Shown here in pieces: positions 51,273 through 60,228 of a DNA stretch of 64,000 bases (positions are counted from its first letter, which is position 1; the number at the start of each line of letters is the position of its first letter). A program made the translations under genes and the position numbers. The notes beneath the pieces were generated by a model, which saw only the letters and a program-made list of their open reading frames with translations, did not search any database and was not told the origin of the DNA. This DNA comes from CAVQEK01 sp963711495 (GTDB taxonomy: Bacteria > Bacteroidota > Bacteroidia > Cytophagales > Cyclobacteriaceae), in the NCBI GenBank assembly GCA_963711495.1, contig CAVQEK010000004.1, forward strand, positions 1,054,001 to 1,118,000. The letters run 5' to 3'.

Positions 51273-52166
51273 ATGGGAACAAAGGGCTTATTTTTATTTT
51301 GCTTCTTCATTTTAATCATGATGCTTGACAGTACACATTCGCAGGCCCAGTCTTTTGATATTGAAGGACATCGGGGATGTCGTGGATTAATGCCGGAAAA
51401 TTCAATTCCAGGGTTTCTCAAAGCACTTGAATTGGGAGTAACTACATTGGAAATGGATGTGGTGGTTTCCGGCGATGAACAAATAGTTGTGTCGCATGAC
51501 CCGCTTATTTCTCCGGAAATATGTTATAATGAACTGGGTCATGATATACCAAAGGATCAGAAAATAAATATGTATTTGATGGACTATGAAGACATCAAAC
51601 TTTTTGATTGTGGTTCAAAAGAAAATTCTAAGTTTCCGGAACAGGCAAAATTGGCCACTTATAAGCCTTTGCTGAAAGAAGTATTAAAAAGGGCCGAACA
51701 ATATGCCGATTCCCTGGGCCGCACACCCGTTTTTTACAATATTGAAATAAAATGTGATGAAAAGACGGATAATATCTATCATCCTGCACCGGAATATTTT
51801 ACCGATCTGGTTTTTAATACCATCAATGGACTAGTGCCTTGGGAACGGGTAACTATACAATCATTCGACCCACGCGCGCTGCAATTTTTTAAGATTAAGC
51901 ATCCGGAAGTTCGATTATCTTTTCTTGTTTCAAACTCGAAATCACCTCAAAAAAATATCGAAACACTTAGTTTCAACCCCAGTGTGTACAGTCCATATTA
52001 CAAACTGATCTCCGCAAAAGAGGTTGAATCGTTGCATGAACAAGGAATCAAGGTAATTCCTTGGACAGTGAATGAAATCAAGGACATGCAAAAAATGGTG
52101 GGAATGGGCGTTGATGGGCTCATCTCGGATTACCCCAACCGATATTTTGAAAATTTCAAGAAATGA
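51273..52166 (+). CDS. Glycerophosphodiester phosphodiesterase, exported
   Basis: 297 residues with a signal peptide (GLFLFCFFILIMMLDSTHSQAQS). TIM-barrel GDPD family: EGHRGCRGLMPENS holds the catalytic His and Arg, EMDVVVSGDEQIVVSHDP holds the metal-binding Glu and Asp and the second His; ITIEIK-type strand appears as YNIEIKCDEKTD. It releases glycerol 3-phosphate from deacylated phospholipids in the periplasm. Similar to GlpQ/UgpQ; I do not assign a symbol. Confidence 0.92.
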   Translation: MGTKGLFLFCFFILIMMLDSTHSQAQSFDIEGHRGCRGLMPENSIPGFLKALELGVTTLEMDVVVSGDEQIVVSHDPLISPEICYNELGHDIPKDQKINMYLMDYEDIKLFDCGSKENSKFPEQAKLATYKPLLKEVLKRAEQYADSLGRTPVFYNIEIKCDEKTDNIYHPAPEYFTDLVFNTINGLVPWERVTIQSFDPRALQFFKIKHPEVRLSFLVSNSKSPQKNIETLSFNPSVYSPYYKLISAKEVESLHEQGIKVIPWTVNEIKDMQKMVGMGVDGLISDYPNRYFENFKK

Positions 52167-52219
52167 GTCAGTTTCGCTCCTGAAATTAATTAAGGATCAT
52201 TTAAATCAATTACATAATA

Positions 52220-53203
52220 ATGAAGAAAGTGCTTGGTATGGGTAATGCCCTGGTGGATGTCCTGATTAGGATTGACCGTGATGAGTTGCTGCATAAGTTG
52301 GAATTGCCAAAAGGAAGTATGCAATTAGTGGATGGGGCATTCGTAAACAAGTTGCTCGAAGCCACCAATATTTTCCCTGTAGAAATTGCTTCCGGTGGGT
52401 CCGCCGCCAATACAATCCATGGGCTGGCCAGCCTGGGCGTTCCGTGTGGCTATATCGGCAAGATTGGTGAAGATGAATTTGGCAAACGATTTTTAGCGGA
52501 TATGCAAAGACATCATGTGGAAGCTCAATTGATGAAAGGGCTGACTGATACCGGTCGGTCTATCGCTTTGATCAGCCCGGATACGGAACGCACTTTTGCC
52601 ACTTTTCTTGGTGCCGCAATAGAATTACTTGCCGATGATCTGACTCCTGAATTATTCAATGGTTACGATTATTTTCATATTGAAGGATATCTGGTCCAAA
52701 ATCACGATTTGATTGAAAAAGCCGTGTCACTGGCTAAAAAAGCCGACCTCACCATATCTCTTGATCTGGCCAGCTTTAACGTTGTGGAAGCAAACCTGGA
52801 TTTTTTGAAGAAAATTATCCGTCAATATGTCAATATTGTTTTTGCCAATGAAGAAGAGGCGAGATCTTTCACCGGGTTTGAACCAGAGAAAGCACTGATT
52901 GAGATTGCAAATATGTGTGATATTGCGGTAGTAAAGATCGGGAAAAAAGGTTCGCTGATCATGTCGGGTCAACACAGGTATGAAGTCAATGCAGTGCCAG
53001 TCAATAGTATTGACACAACCGGAGCCGGCGACCTTTATGCGGCTGGGTTTCTTTATGGGTTAATGAACAATCTATCGTTGGATGTTTGCGGAGAAATCGG
53101 ATCGCTAACTGCCGGAAATATCATTGAAGTGATCGGGGCACGTATGGGTGAGGATCGTTGGGAAAAAATCCGTGACAAAATTGCAGCGGTCGTTAAGGAA
53201 TGA
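52220..53203 (+). CDS. PfkB-family carbohydrate kinase (adenosine kinase-like)
   Basis: 327 residues. MGNALVDVLIRIDRD start, the PfkB signature GGSAANTIHGLASLG with GKIGEDEFG, and the catalytic DTTGAGDLYAAGFLYG (Asp as base) near residue 260. The overall form fits the adenosine kinase/ribokinase branch that is common in Bacteroidota; the exact sugar is not proved. It converges with the antiporter gene and overlaps its stop by 11 bp. Confidence 0.9.
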   Translation: MKKVLGMGNALVDVLIRIDRDELLHKLELPKGSMQLVDGAFVNKLLEATNIFPVEIASGGSAANTIHGLASLGVPCGYIGKIGEDEFGKRFLADMQRHHVEAQLMKGLTDTGRSIALISPDTERTFATFLGAAIELLADDLTPELFNGYDYFHIEGYLVQNHDLIEKAVSLAKKADLTISLDLASFNVVEANLDFLKKIIRQYVNIVFANEEEARSFTGFEPEKALIEIANMCDIAVVKIGKKGSLIMSGQHRYEVNAVPVNSIDTTGAGDLYAAGFLYGLMNNLSLDVCGEIGSLTAGNIIEVIGARMGEDRWEKIRDKIAAVVKE

Positions 53204-54722
53204 GAATAAAAAAAATGAGCCAGGTTGCTATTAATAATGGCAATAAGATTGGGATTGAATAGCGTACTATATAACTGAAAAAAGAAGGCATTTTAATACC
53301 GTTTTGTTCAGCGATAGATTTTACCATGAAATTTGGTCCATTGCCAATATAGCTGAAGGCACCAAAAAATACCGCAGATATCGAAATCGATTTCAGAAGT
53401 AAAATGGAATTCTCAAAACTGCCCGAAGCAAAAGCATGAACTTGCGAGAATACGTTCATATCGGCATTGTCAGCAGCCATGGCAGCAGCCAGTGAATTGA
53501 GATAGGTTGGGGCATTGTCTAGAAATCCGGATAACAATCCTGTACCCCAATAGAGTGAATGCACGTTGATCATTGCAGTATTCGATTTGGCAAATTCTCC
53601 CACCAACTCCAAAGCAGGCATCATAGTCCAGAATATGCCTATAAATATGTAAGCCACTTCCCGAATTGGTTCTTGGTTAAAATCATTGACTTTGTGCGCC
53701 TCCTTGTCGGCAAATCGATAAGACACATATGCCATGGATAGCATGATGATTTCGCGAATAAATGAAAATTTTTGACCGTCATAATGAATGGCAGGTACCC
53801 AGTCAAATACATTTGGATCAATAAAAACTGCAGAAACAATGATCAATAGCCACAGGAAACTGAGTTTGCCACCGATTGTTAATGAATGCTCGTTGTTTAG
53901 AAATTCTTCTTCTTGATCATCATAAATGATCTCTTCCTTATTTCGTTTGTCAAGCATGTAAAATATGAAAGTCAGAAAAAATATACCAAGGAGCCAGGGA
54001 ATGAAATTGTATTTCAAAGTCCAGAAAAAAGGCACTCCTTTCAAAAAACCGAGAAAAAGTGGCGGGTCCCCGATCGGAGTCAATGAACCTCCAACATTGC
54101 TGATGAGAAAAATAAAAAATACGATATGATAGGCTTTGATCCGGTTCTTGTTCAATCGAATGAATGGCCGGATCAAGAGCATAGAGGCACCTGTTGTGCC
54201 AATGATATTGGCAATGAATCCACCGAACAATAAGATTACAACATTGGCGAGTGTTGTAGCTTTTCGATGGATATGGATCAAAATACCGCCTGAGGCAAAG
54301 AATAGTCCTGTTAGTAAGGAAATAAATTGAAAATATTCGAAGGCAGCATGAACAGGGCCATGAATGTTGCCCAGGATAAAAATATAGTAAAATATTACCA
54401 ATATGGCCAGCAAAACGGCAATTTTCGGATAATTCTTATGCCAGAAATATTCATAAAAAAGGGGGCCTGTTGCGATCATCAGCAACAATAATACAAAGGG
54501 GAATACAGTCCAGACTGGGGGCGAATTTGATGTATTATTGTGGGGACTTGCGGAAGTTGATTCATTTGATTTGGAAACAGAAGTTGTTGAGGCAACTAAA
54601 TTACGAGCAGGTTTTTCATAAATTTTAAATCTGGTATTTTGAACATTGCCGGCATATAAGGAATCCACTGAAAAAATGAGCATTAAAAACATTAAAATTG
54701 GAATAGCGGATACATGCCTCAT
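53193..54722 (-). CDS. Sodium:proton antiporter, NhaD type
   Basis: 509-residue membrane protein of the ion transporter superfamily with a cleavable-looking leader (ILMFLMLIFSVDSLYAG), a Ser/Asn-rich loop and about eleven helices. Conserved motifs: IIGTTGASMLLIRPFIRLN, NVGGSLTPIGDPPLFLGFLKGVPF, and DNAPTYLNSLAAAM. These match the NhaD antiporters, which export Na+ or Li+ for protons. Convergent with the PfkB gene. Confidence 0.88.
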   Translation of the reverse strand: MRHVSAIPILMFLMLIFSVDSLYAGNVQNTRFKIYEKPARNLVASTTSVSKSNESTSASPHNNTSNSPPVWTVFPFVLLLLMIATGPLFYEYFWHKNYPKIAVLLAILVIFYYIFILGNIHGPVHAAFEYFQFISLLTGLFFASGGILIHIHRKATTLANVVILLFGGFIANIIGTTGASMLLIRPFIRLNKNRIKAYHIVFFIFLISNVGGSLTPIGDPPLFLGFLKGVPFFWTLKYNFIPWLLGIFFLTFIFYMLDKRNKEEIIYDDQEEEFLNNEHSLTIGGKLSFLWLLIIVSAVFIDPNVFDWVPAIHYDGQKFSFIREIIMLSMAYVSYRFADKEAHKVNDFNQEPIREVAYIFIGIFWTMMPALELVGEFAKSNTAMINVHSLYWGTGLLSGFLDNAPTYLNSLAAAMAADNADMNVFSQVHAFASGSFENSILLLKSISISAVFFGAFSYIGNGPNFMVKSIAEQNGIKMPSFFSYIVRYSIPILLPLLIATWLIFFILIP

Positions 54723-54903
54723 GTTTCAAAAGACTGATTTTACAATAACTTTTAATTAAAACCGGATATGTTCAGGATGAGAAAGAAAATCTAAAAAGAA
54801 TAAAATTCGGATAAAATCCAAACGTGACGTAGCCTCCGGGTTGTGAATTAAAATAGGCACAACATTTTCAGGGATGAAAAATGCTAATTTTTGAGATGAT
54901 TTT

Positions 54904-55986
54904 CTAGCGGACCAATTCATAAATTACTCCCCCGGATAGGTCTTTGCCGGCCCCGGTCACTGAAGACAGGATATTAATTTCCTTCCTCCATCTTAATAAT
55001 CCCAAAAAAGCGAATATCAAGGCTTCCTTGAAGCTGATCAATTGGTTATCCGGCACTTCTATCGTGACAATATCACTGGAATATTGCTGGAAAAGGGATA
55101 TAAGATAATGGTTGAAAGCGCCACCACCGGTCACCAGCATTTTATTTTTACTGTTCTGATGCTGGTCCCTTATATTTCGCAAAACCCGATCGATTTGAAT
55201 GGCAATATGGTGACAATAGGTATTTAAAAGATCTGCTGGATGATACGACTTTTTTAATAGGGGAAAGACATTTGCTTCTACCCATTCGAATCCAAGAGAT
55301 TTAGGAGGTGACTGATGATAAAAATTCAGATCATTCAATTCAAGCAGTAAATCATTCAACAATCGACCTTCGCTGGCTTTTTGGCCATTTTTATCAAAGG
55401 GCATGCCTAAACGCATTGCGAGATGATTTAAAACCATATTGACGGGGCATATATCGAAAGCAATCCTAAGTTTTTCCTGTTGATAAGATATGTTCGAGAA
55501 GCCTCCTAAATTGAGACAGGAGGCATAATCCCGAAAAAGCAATTGATCACCAATGGGTACAAGTGGCGCTCCTTGTCCGCCAAATGAGATGTCGATCGAA
55601 CGCAAATCGGCGATAACCGGCACATCACAATTTTTGACAATTTCCCAGCCATTACCCAATTGGCAGGTAAATCCATTTTCGGGCTGATGAAAGATCGTTT
55701 GCCCGGGAGAGACTATAAGATCGGCATGAAATTCATGCTTGGAAATAAATTTTTTGACCTGCTGACCAATCCAATCACCAAGCAGATGATCGGTTTTTAT
55801 CAGATCCAGCGCACTTCCATGATATACATTTTCAATAGCAGCTTTCAAACTTTCGTCGTATGGAATGGTTTCTGCTTCATTAATGGTAAATAACCAACTT
55901 TCTTCCAGGGTAAATGTGCAATGTGCAATATCGAGACCATCGAGTGATGTTCCCGACATCAAACCAATAATTTGATATTTATCCAT
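54904..55986 (-). CDS. anmK: Anhydro-N-acetylmuramic acid kinase
   Basis: Recycles cell-wall 1,6-anhydroMurNAc by phosphorylation with ring opening to MurNAc 6-phosphate. 360 residues with GLMSGTSLDGLDIA at the N-terminus, SPGQTIFHQPE, LNLGGFSNIS, and TGGGAFNHYL, which are the ATP- and sugar-site motifs of the AnmK family. It is divergent from coaX. Confidence 0.94.
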   Translation of the reverse strand: MDKYQIIGLMSGTSLDGLDIAHCTFTLEESWLFTINEAETIPYDESLKAAIENVYHGSALDLIKTDHLLGDWIGQQVKKFISKHEFHADLIVSPGQTIFHQPENGFTCQLGNGWEIVKNCDVPVIADLRSIDISFGGQGAPLVPIGDQLLFRDYASCLNLGGFSNISYQQEKLRIAFDICPVNMVLNHLAMRLGMPFDKNGQKASEGRLLNDLLLELNDLNFYHQSPPKSLGFEWVEANVFPLLKKSYHPADLLNTYCHHIAIQIDRVLRNIRDQHQNSKNKMLVTGGGAFNHYLISLFQQYSSDIVTIEVPDNQLISFKEALIFAFLGLLRWRKEINILSSVTGAGKDLSGGVIYELVR

Positions 55987-56065
55987 TTCAAATAAGAATT
56001 TGTATCGGAACTTAATGGAGATTTATTTTATTTGCATTTTAGTAAATCAAAGAATCATTTTGCCA

Positions 56066-56797
56066 TTGAAAATTAAAAGTCTTGTTGTCGATTTAGGAAA
56101 CACCAATACCAAAATTGCTTTTTTCTCTGGTGATGATTTGTTACAAAAATCAGAAAATCTTAGCGAAAGGGAAATAATTAAAGTCACAAAACAGGAAAAA
56201 CCCGACTCGGTATTGATTTGTTCGGTTCGAAAGGGCATCAACCGGTTCAAAGGGGCAATGTCGAAACATGCGACCACGATGGTACTTGATCATAGCACCA
56301 AAGTCCCATTCAATATTTTATATAAAACCCCCAAAACATTAGGCACAGACCGTATTGCCGCTGTTGCCGGAGCCCGGTATCTCTTTCCTGACAGAAATTG
56401 CCTGATTATTGATTCCGGCACCTGTATAACCTATGACGTTTTGGATCAAAAGGGCAATTATCTTGGTGGGGCGATTTCTCCGGGAGTAAATATGCGGTTA
56501 AAAGCAATGCATAAGTTTACTTCAAAATTGCCCCTTGTAGTATTTAAAGGCCCTGAGGAATTAATTGGCAGGACCACCAAAGAATGTATATTGAGTGGTG
56601 CAGTGAATGGCGCCATTGCTGAGCTGGAAGGAATAATCCATCAATACAAAACCAATTTTGGCGATTTGGTCATTTTAATCTGCGGAGGCAATACAAATTT
56701 TTTTGAAAGTAATTTAAAAGGTAGCATCTTTGCAGTTCCCGATTTAGTTTTAACGGGCTTAAATCAAATATTGAGGTTGAATGGGCAGAATAATTAA
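56066..56797 (+). CDS. coaX: Type III pantothenate kinase
   Basis: Phosphorylates pantothenate in coenzyme A synthesis. Motifs: SLVVDLGNTNTKIAFF (ATP site), GTDRIAAVAGARYLF, LIIDSGTCITYDV and GGAISPGVNMRLKAM. The start is unclear: the frame opens at 56000 (TTG) and has an ATG at 56015, but the conserved protein begins just after TTG 56066, which gives 243 residues, close to the family's length. It overlaps the next gene by 17 bp, so they are coupled. Confidence 0.9.
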   Translation: MKIKSLVVDLGNTNTKIAFFSGDDLLQKSENLSEREIIKVTKQEKPDSVLICSVRKGINRFKGAMSKHATTMVLDHSTKVPFNILYKTPKTLGTDRIAAVAGARYLFPDRNCLIIDSGTCITYDVLDQKGNYLGGAISPGVNMRLKAMHKFTSKLPLVVFKGPEELIGRTTKECILSGAVNGAIAELEGIIHQYKTNFGDLVILICGGNTNFFESNLKGSIFAVPDLVLTGLNQILRLNGQNN

Positions 56798-58073
56798 AAT
56801 ATCCATATTAGTTCTATTGTTGGCATTTGGGGGGGTGGTTAAAGCCCAGAAAGCAGGATCACCATATTCCAGTTTGGGGATTGGATTATTGCATGGCAGT
56901 AGCTTGACTTATAGTTCAAATATGGGTGGTTTGGGACTGAGCAATGGTAATTCCTGGATCCTTAATAATGTAAATCCTGCAATGTTGCCGGTCAATACGT
57001 TCACCACTTTCGATCTGGGGATGAGTATAGAGTCAAGGAATCTTTCCAATGGAACAGATTCCCGTAGGAATACCAGTGGCAACCTTGCTTATCTGGCCAT
57101 GGGATTTCCGATCAAGTCAGGCAAATGGACGATGTCAGTTGGATTAATGCCGTATTCATCTGTTAACTACAAAATACAAACAGTGGGTCAAGTGATTGGC
57201 AAGGAATCGGACGCACTATACCAGTATACCGGCGAGGGCGGCATCAATCGGGTTTATTTAGCTTCCGGATGGAAAATATTTAAACAACTTTATTTTGGAA
57301 TAAGAGCTTCATATTTATTTGGTTCCATCATCGATGAGTCTTATATCGACGTCTTCGATACAACAGAACTGGGTCTAAATAAAGCTTTCCTCACAACTGA
57401 TTATTATGAAGAAACAAGATTTTCTGATTTTGTTTTCGAACCGGGATTACTGTTCGTTCAAAAGTTGAATGAAACCAGTGCCATTAGTATAGGTGCTGTA
57501 TACGAACTCAAAGCCAAAGTGAATACCTACAGAACTGAAAGATTACAAAGTTCTGAGACGCCGGATTTCCCCATTTTTTCGGACACTTTGGTCAATGAAA
57601 GTAAATACTTGACCACGTTACCTCAAAAACTCGGCATTGGGATATCATATAATCAGGCATTTAAATGGACCTTTGGCGCAGATTTTTACATACAGAACTG
57701 GAGTGTATATAAAAATTATCGGGGCACCAACGATCATCTTAATGATAGTTATAAAATCATAGTTGGCGGTGAGTATTTGCCTGATTATCAATCTGTAAAC
57801 AGTTATCTGAAGCGGGTGACTTACCAGATGGGATTCAGCTATGAGAAGACACCTTTCTATCCTAAAAACACGACTATTGAAGATTTTGGTATTAATTTTG
57901 GTGTATCTTTACCTGTCGGTAGAGCGTCGGTCTTCAATATAGGATTTAATTACGGGCAGATGGGTACTACCGACAATGATTTGATAAAAGAAGATTATTT
58001 TAAATTACGTTTAGGTGTAACCATCAATGATCGTTCATTTGGTTGGTATAGAAATCAAAGAAAGTTCAACTAA
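56781..58073 (+). CDS. OmpP1/FadL-like outer membrane protein
   Basis: 430 residues with a signal peptide (SILVLLLAFGGVVKAQ) followed by PYSSLGIGLLHGSS and a chain of alternating beta strands that ends in an aromatic-rich C-terminus. It resembles the outer-membrane porin found after coaX in many Bacteroidota. It probably forms a beta barrel; cargo unknown. The ATG at 56781 lies inside the end of coaX. Confidence 0.8.
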   Translation: MGRIIKISILVLLLAFGGVVKAQKAGSPYSSLGIGLLHGSSLTYSSNMGGLGLSNGNSWILNNVNPAMLPVNTFTTFDLGMSIESRNLSNGTDSRRNTSGNLAYLAMGFPIKSGKWTMSVGLMPYSSVNYKIQTVGQVIGKESDALYQYTGEGGINRVYLASGWKIFKQLYFGIRASYLFGSIIDESYIDVFDTTELGLNKAFLTTDYYEETRFSDFVFEPGLLFVQKLNETSAISIGAVYELKAKVNTYRTERLQSSETPDFPIFSDTLVNESKYLTTLPQKLGIGISYNQAFKWTFGADFYIQNWSVYKNYRGTNDHLNDSYKIIVGGEYLPDYQSVNSYLKRVTYQMGFSYEKTPFYPKNTTIEDFGINFGVSLPVGRASVFNIGFNYGQMGTTDNDLIKEDYFKLRLGVTINDRSFGWYRNQRKFN

Positions 58074-58084
58074 TTAATCGAGTC

Positions 58085-59395
58085 ATGAAAGAAAGGATTT
58101 TTTCTACAGGATTTTTGCTCATTTTATTTTTGCTGACTTCTGCAAGGATTCAGGCGCAGCCAGGTTGGAAATGGCCGGCTGGTCTGGAGGAAAAAGCTCA
58201 GGAGAAAAATGCATTGTATACAGATGCGTTTAAGCAAGGTAATTATCGTAAAGCAGCCAATAATTTATCCTGGTTATTGGCCAATGCACCGGATCTTAAC
58301 ACGTCAATTTACATCAATGGGGTTAAAATATATGATGGGTTGGCTTCCGAAGAAAAAGATGCGACCAAGAAGGAAGTGTATGAAGATTCAGTAATGGCAT
58401 TATATGACCTGCGTATCAAATATTTTGATAACGAAGCCTATGTTTTGAATCGTAAATCTTTTGATGCCTATAAGTATTTCAAAGACGATCAGAAGCGATA
58501 TCAGGAATTGTATAATCTCTTTAAGAGTACCTTTGAATTGAATGGCAATCGCGTCATGGCCAATAATATTCTGGCGTATATGGACGTAGTTCGAAGATAT
58601 AAGCTTTCGGGAGGTAATCTTACCGATGATCAGGTCCTTGATATATACAATCAACTGTCCGATATTATTGCCTTTAAGATTGAAAAAAATGATAATGACG
58701 AAGTGTTAAAGGACATTCAGGATAAAATCGATGCCTTATTGGTAGCTACTATCAATGTGAGTTGTGATTTTATTAAGAATGTATTGGGACCAAAATTACA
58801 GCAGAATCCTGATGACCAGAAATTGGCTACGAATATCTTAAGGTTATCTTTCGCTGGCAAATGCCTCGATTTGGACGTGGCCATAGATGCTGCCAAGGTT
58901 GTACAGAAACATGATCCGGAATATGGATTGGCAAGGCTGATTGGTAAATCCTGTGCCAGTAAAGGAAATTATGATTGTGCCATACAGTATCTGGAACAAT
59001 CAGTTGAATTAACAGACGATAATACCAAAAAAGCGGATTCATATTATGATCTCGCAGTTATCCAGGCAAATCAAAAGAAAAAAGTGAGTGCCAGGGACTA
59101 TGCCAGGAAAGCATTGGCAGCGGATCCTACTAAAAAAGAGGCTTATAAACTGATTGGTGATTTGTATATGGGCAGCTTCAATGATTGTAAGGAAGGTGAA
59201 AATCCAGTACATGACCGTGGTGTATACCTTGCTGCATACGAGCAATACAGGCTTGCAGGCGATTCAGAGGGCATGGCTCGTGCCAGGGAGCAATTCCCTT
59301 CTATGGAAGATATATTTACTTATAATATGGAAGTGGGACAAACATTTAAAGTAGGTTGCTGGATCAATGAAACGGTGACCATTCAAAAGAGATAA
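58085..59395 (+). CDS. Exported tetratricopeptide-repeat protein
   Basis: 436 residues with a signal peptide (GFLLILFLLTSARIQAQ). TPR-like helical pairs are seen in NALYTDAFKQGNYRKAANNLSWL, GKSCASKGNYDCAIQYLEQSVEL, and ADSYYDLAVIQANQKKKVSARDYARKAL. A Cys-containing end (KVGCWINETVTIQ) is unusual. It lies 11 bp after the porin gene and is probably part of the same envelope operon, ending at a strong terminator. Confidence 0.8.
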   Translation: MKERIFSTGFLLILFLLTSARIQAQPGWKWPAGLEEKAQEKNALYTDAFKQGNYRKAANNLSWLLANAPDLNTSIYINGVKIYDGLASEEKDATKKEVYEDSVMALYDLRIKYFDNEAYVLNRKSFDAYKYFKDDQKRYQELYNLFKSTFELNGNRVMANNILAYMDVVRRYKLSGGNLTDDQVLDIYNQLSDIIAFKIEKNDNDEVLKDIQDKIDALLVATINVSCDFIKNVLGPKLQQNPDDQKLATNILRLSFAGKCLDLDVAIDAAKVVQKHDPEYGLARLIGKSCASKGNYDCAIQYLEQSVELTDDNTKKADSYYDLAVIQANQKKKVSARDYARKALAADPTKKEAYKLIGDLYMGSFNDCKEGENPVHDRGVYLAAYEQYRLAGDSEGMARAREQFPSMEDIFTYNMEVGQTFKVGCWINETVTIQKR

Positions 59396-59414
59396 GATAC
59401 AAAGCCTTAAAATT

Positions 59415-59447
59415 GCGGCCAGTGACAAGTCATTGACCGCTTTTTTT
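59415..59447 (+). terminator. Intrinsic terminator after the TPR protein gene
   Basis: GCGGCCAGTGAC and GTCATTGACCGC (59415-59440) form a 12-bp stem with one mismatch and one G-T pair around an AA loop, followed by seven T. lptC begins 14 bp later. Confidence 0.8.
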
Positions 59448-59460
59448 GTTTAAACGGATT

Positions 59461-60003
59461 ATGAATAGAATCACCAGCCTTGTGCTTTTGGTTGTTATAA
59501 CAGGCTTTCAATGGGCATGCAAATCAAAGGATGATGCCATGTTGAATTTGCCGGAGTATAACGGACCGATTATGGAATTGCAAGATGTGCTGACTTATTA
59601 TAGTGATTCGGCCAAAGTGAAACTGAAACTTGAAGCGCCAAAGGAATATCAATATGAAAATGGTGATCGGGAATTTCCCGATGGTTTGCATTTGGAATTT
59701 TATGATACAAATGGCAAGGTTACTTCAACACTCAAAGCTAATTATTGCTATTTCACCAAAAAGGATAATCTCTGGAAGGCAACCGGAAATGTGATTATCA
59801 AAGGATACACGAACAATGAACAACTCGATACAGAAGAGTTATTTTGGAATCAGCGTGAAGAAAAAATCTTTACCGATAAGTTTGTACGAATTGAAAAGAA
59901 TGGCGAAATACATATGGGAGAAGGATTAACGGCTAAACAGGATTTTTCTGAATATAAAATCCTGCATTCAAGGGGAACCATCACGCTTGACGACGGATCA
60001 TGA
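59461..60003 (+). CDS. lptC: LPS export protein LptC
   Basis: 180 residues from the ATG at 59461. A hydrophobic leader with a WAC lipobox-like end (GFQWACKS) predicts a lipoprotein or anchored protein. The body has the LptC/OstA-like beta-jellyroll pattern: VKLKLEAPKEYQYENGDREFPDGLHLEFYD, STLKANYCYF, WKATGNVIIKG, and the DTEELFWN motif. It links LptBFG to the periplasmic LPS bridge. It ends ATGA-coupled to the next small gene. Confidence 0.88.
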   Translation: MNRITSLVLLVVITGFQWACKSKDDAMLNLPEYNGPIMELQDVLTYYSDSAKVKLKLEAPKEYQYENGDREFPDGLHLEFYDTNGKVTSTLKANYCYFTKKDNLWKATGNVIIKGYTNNEQLDTEELFWNQREEKIFTDKFVRIEKNGEIHMGEGLTAKQDFSEYKILHSRGTITLDDGS

Positions 60004-60224
60004 AGATTTTAAGAAGTATCTTACTTTATCTTTCTGTGGGTATTTTAATTATAGGGGTGCATCAATCTTTCTTCTATGGTTTTCAGAGGTCTTACTGGAT
60101 TTTTATGTTTTCCCTCGTACTTTTGTTTTTATACAAGTTCCTTACACCAGACACTGAGAAATCTGAGAATTCGGACAAAAAAAGTTCCCCTGGTAAAAGA
60201 AACAAAAAGAAGCGGACTAAGTGA
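60000..60224 (+). CDS. Small two-helix membrane protein between lptC and the CorC-like gene
   Basis: 74 residues: two hydrophobic helices (ILLYLSVGILIIGVHQSFF; YWIFMFSLVLLFLYKFL) and a lysine-rich C-terminal tail (KSSPGKRNKKKRTK). No family is recognised. Its ATG overlaps the lptC stop by four bases and its own stop lies 4 bp before the ATG of the CorC-like gene, so it is translated as part of this operon. Confidence 0.72.
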   Translation: MKILRSILLYLSVGILIIGVHQSFFYGFQRSYWIFMFSLVLLFLYKFLTPDTEKSENSDKKSSPGKRNKKKRTK

Positions 60225-60228
60225 GCTA

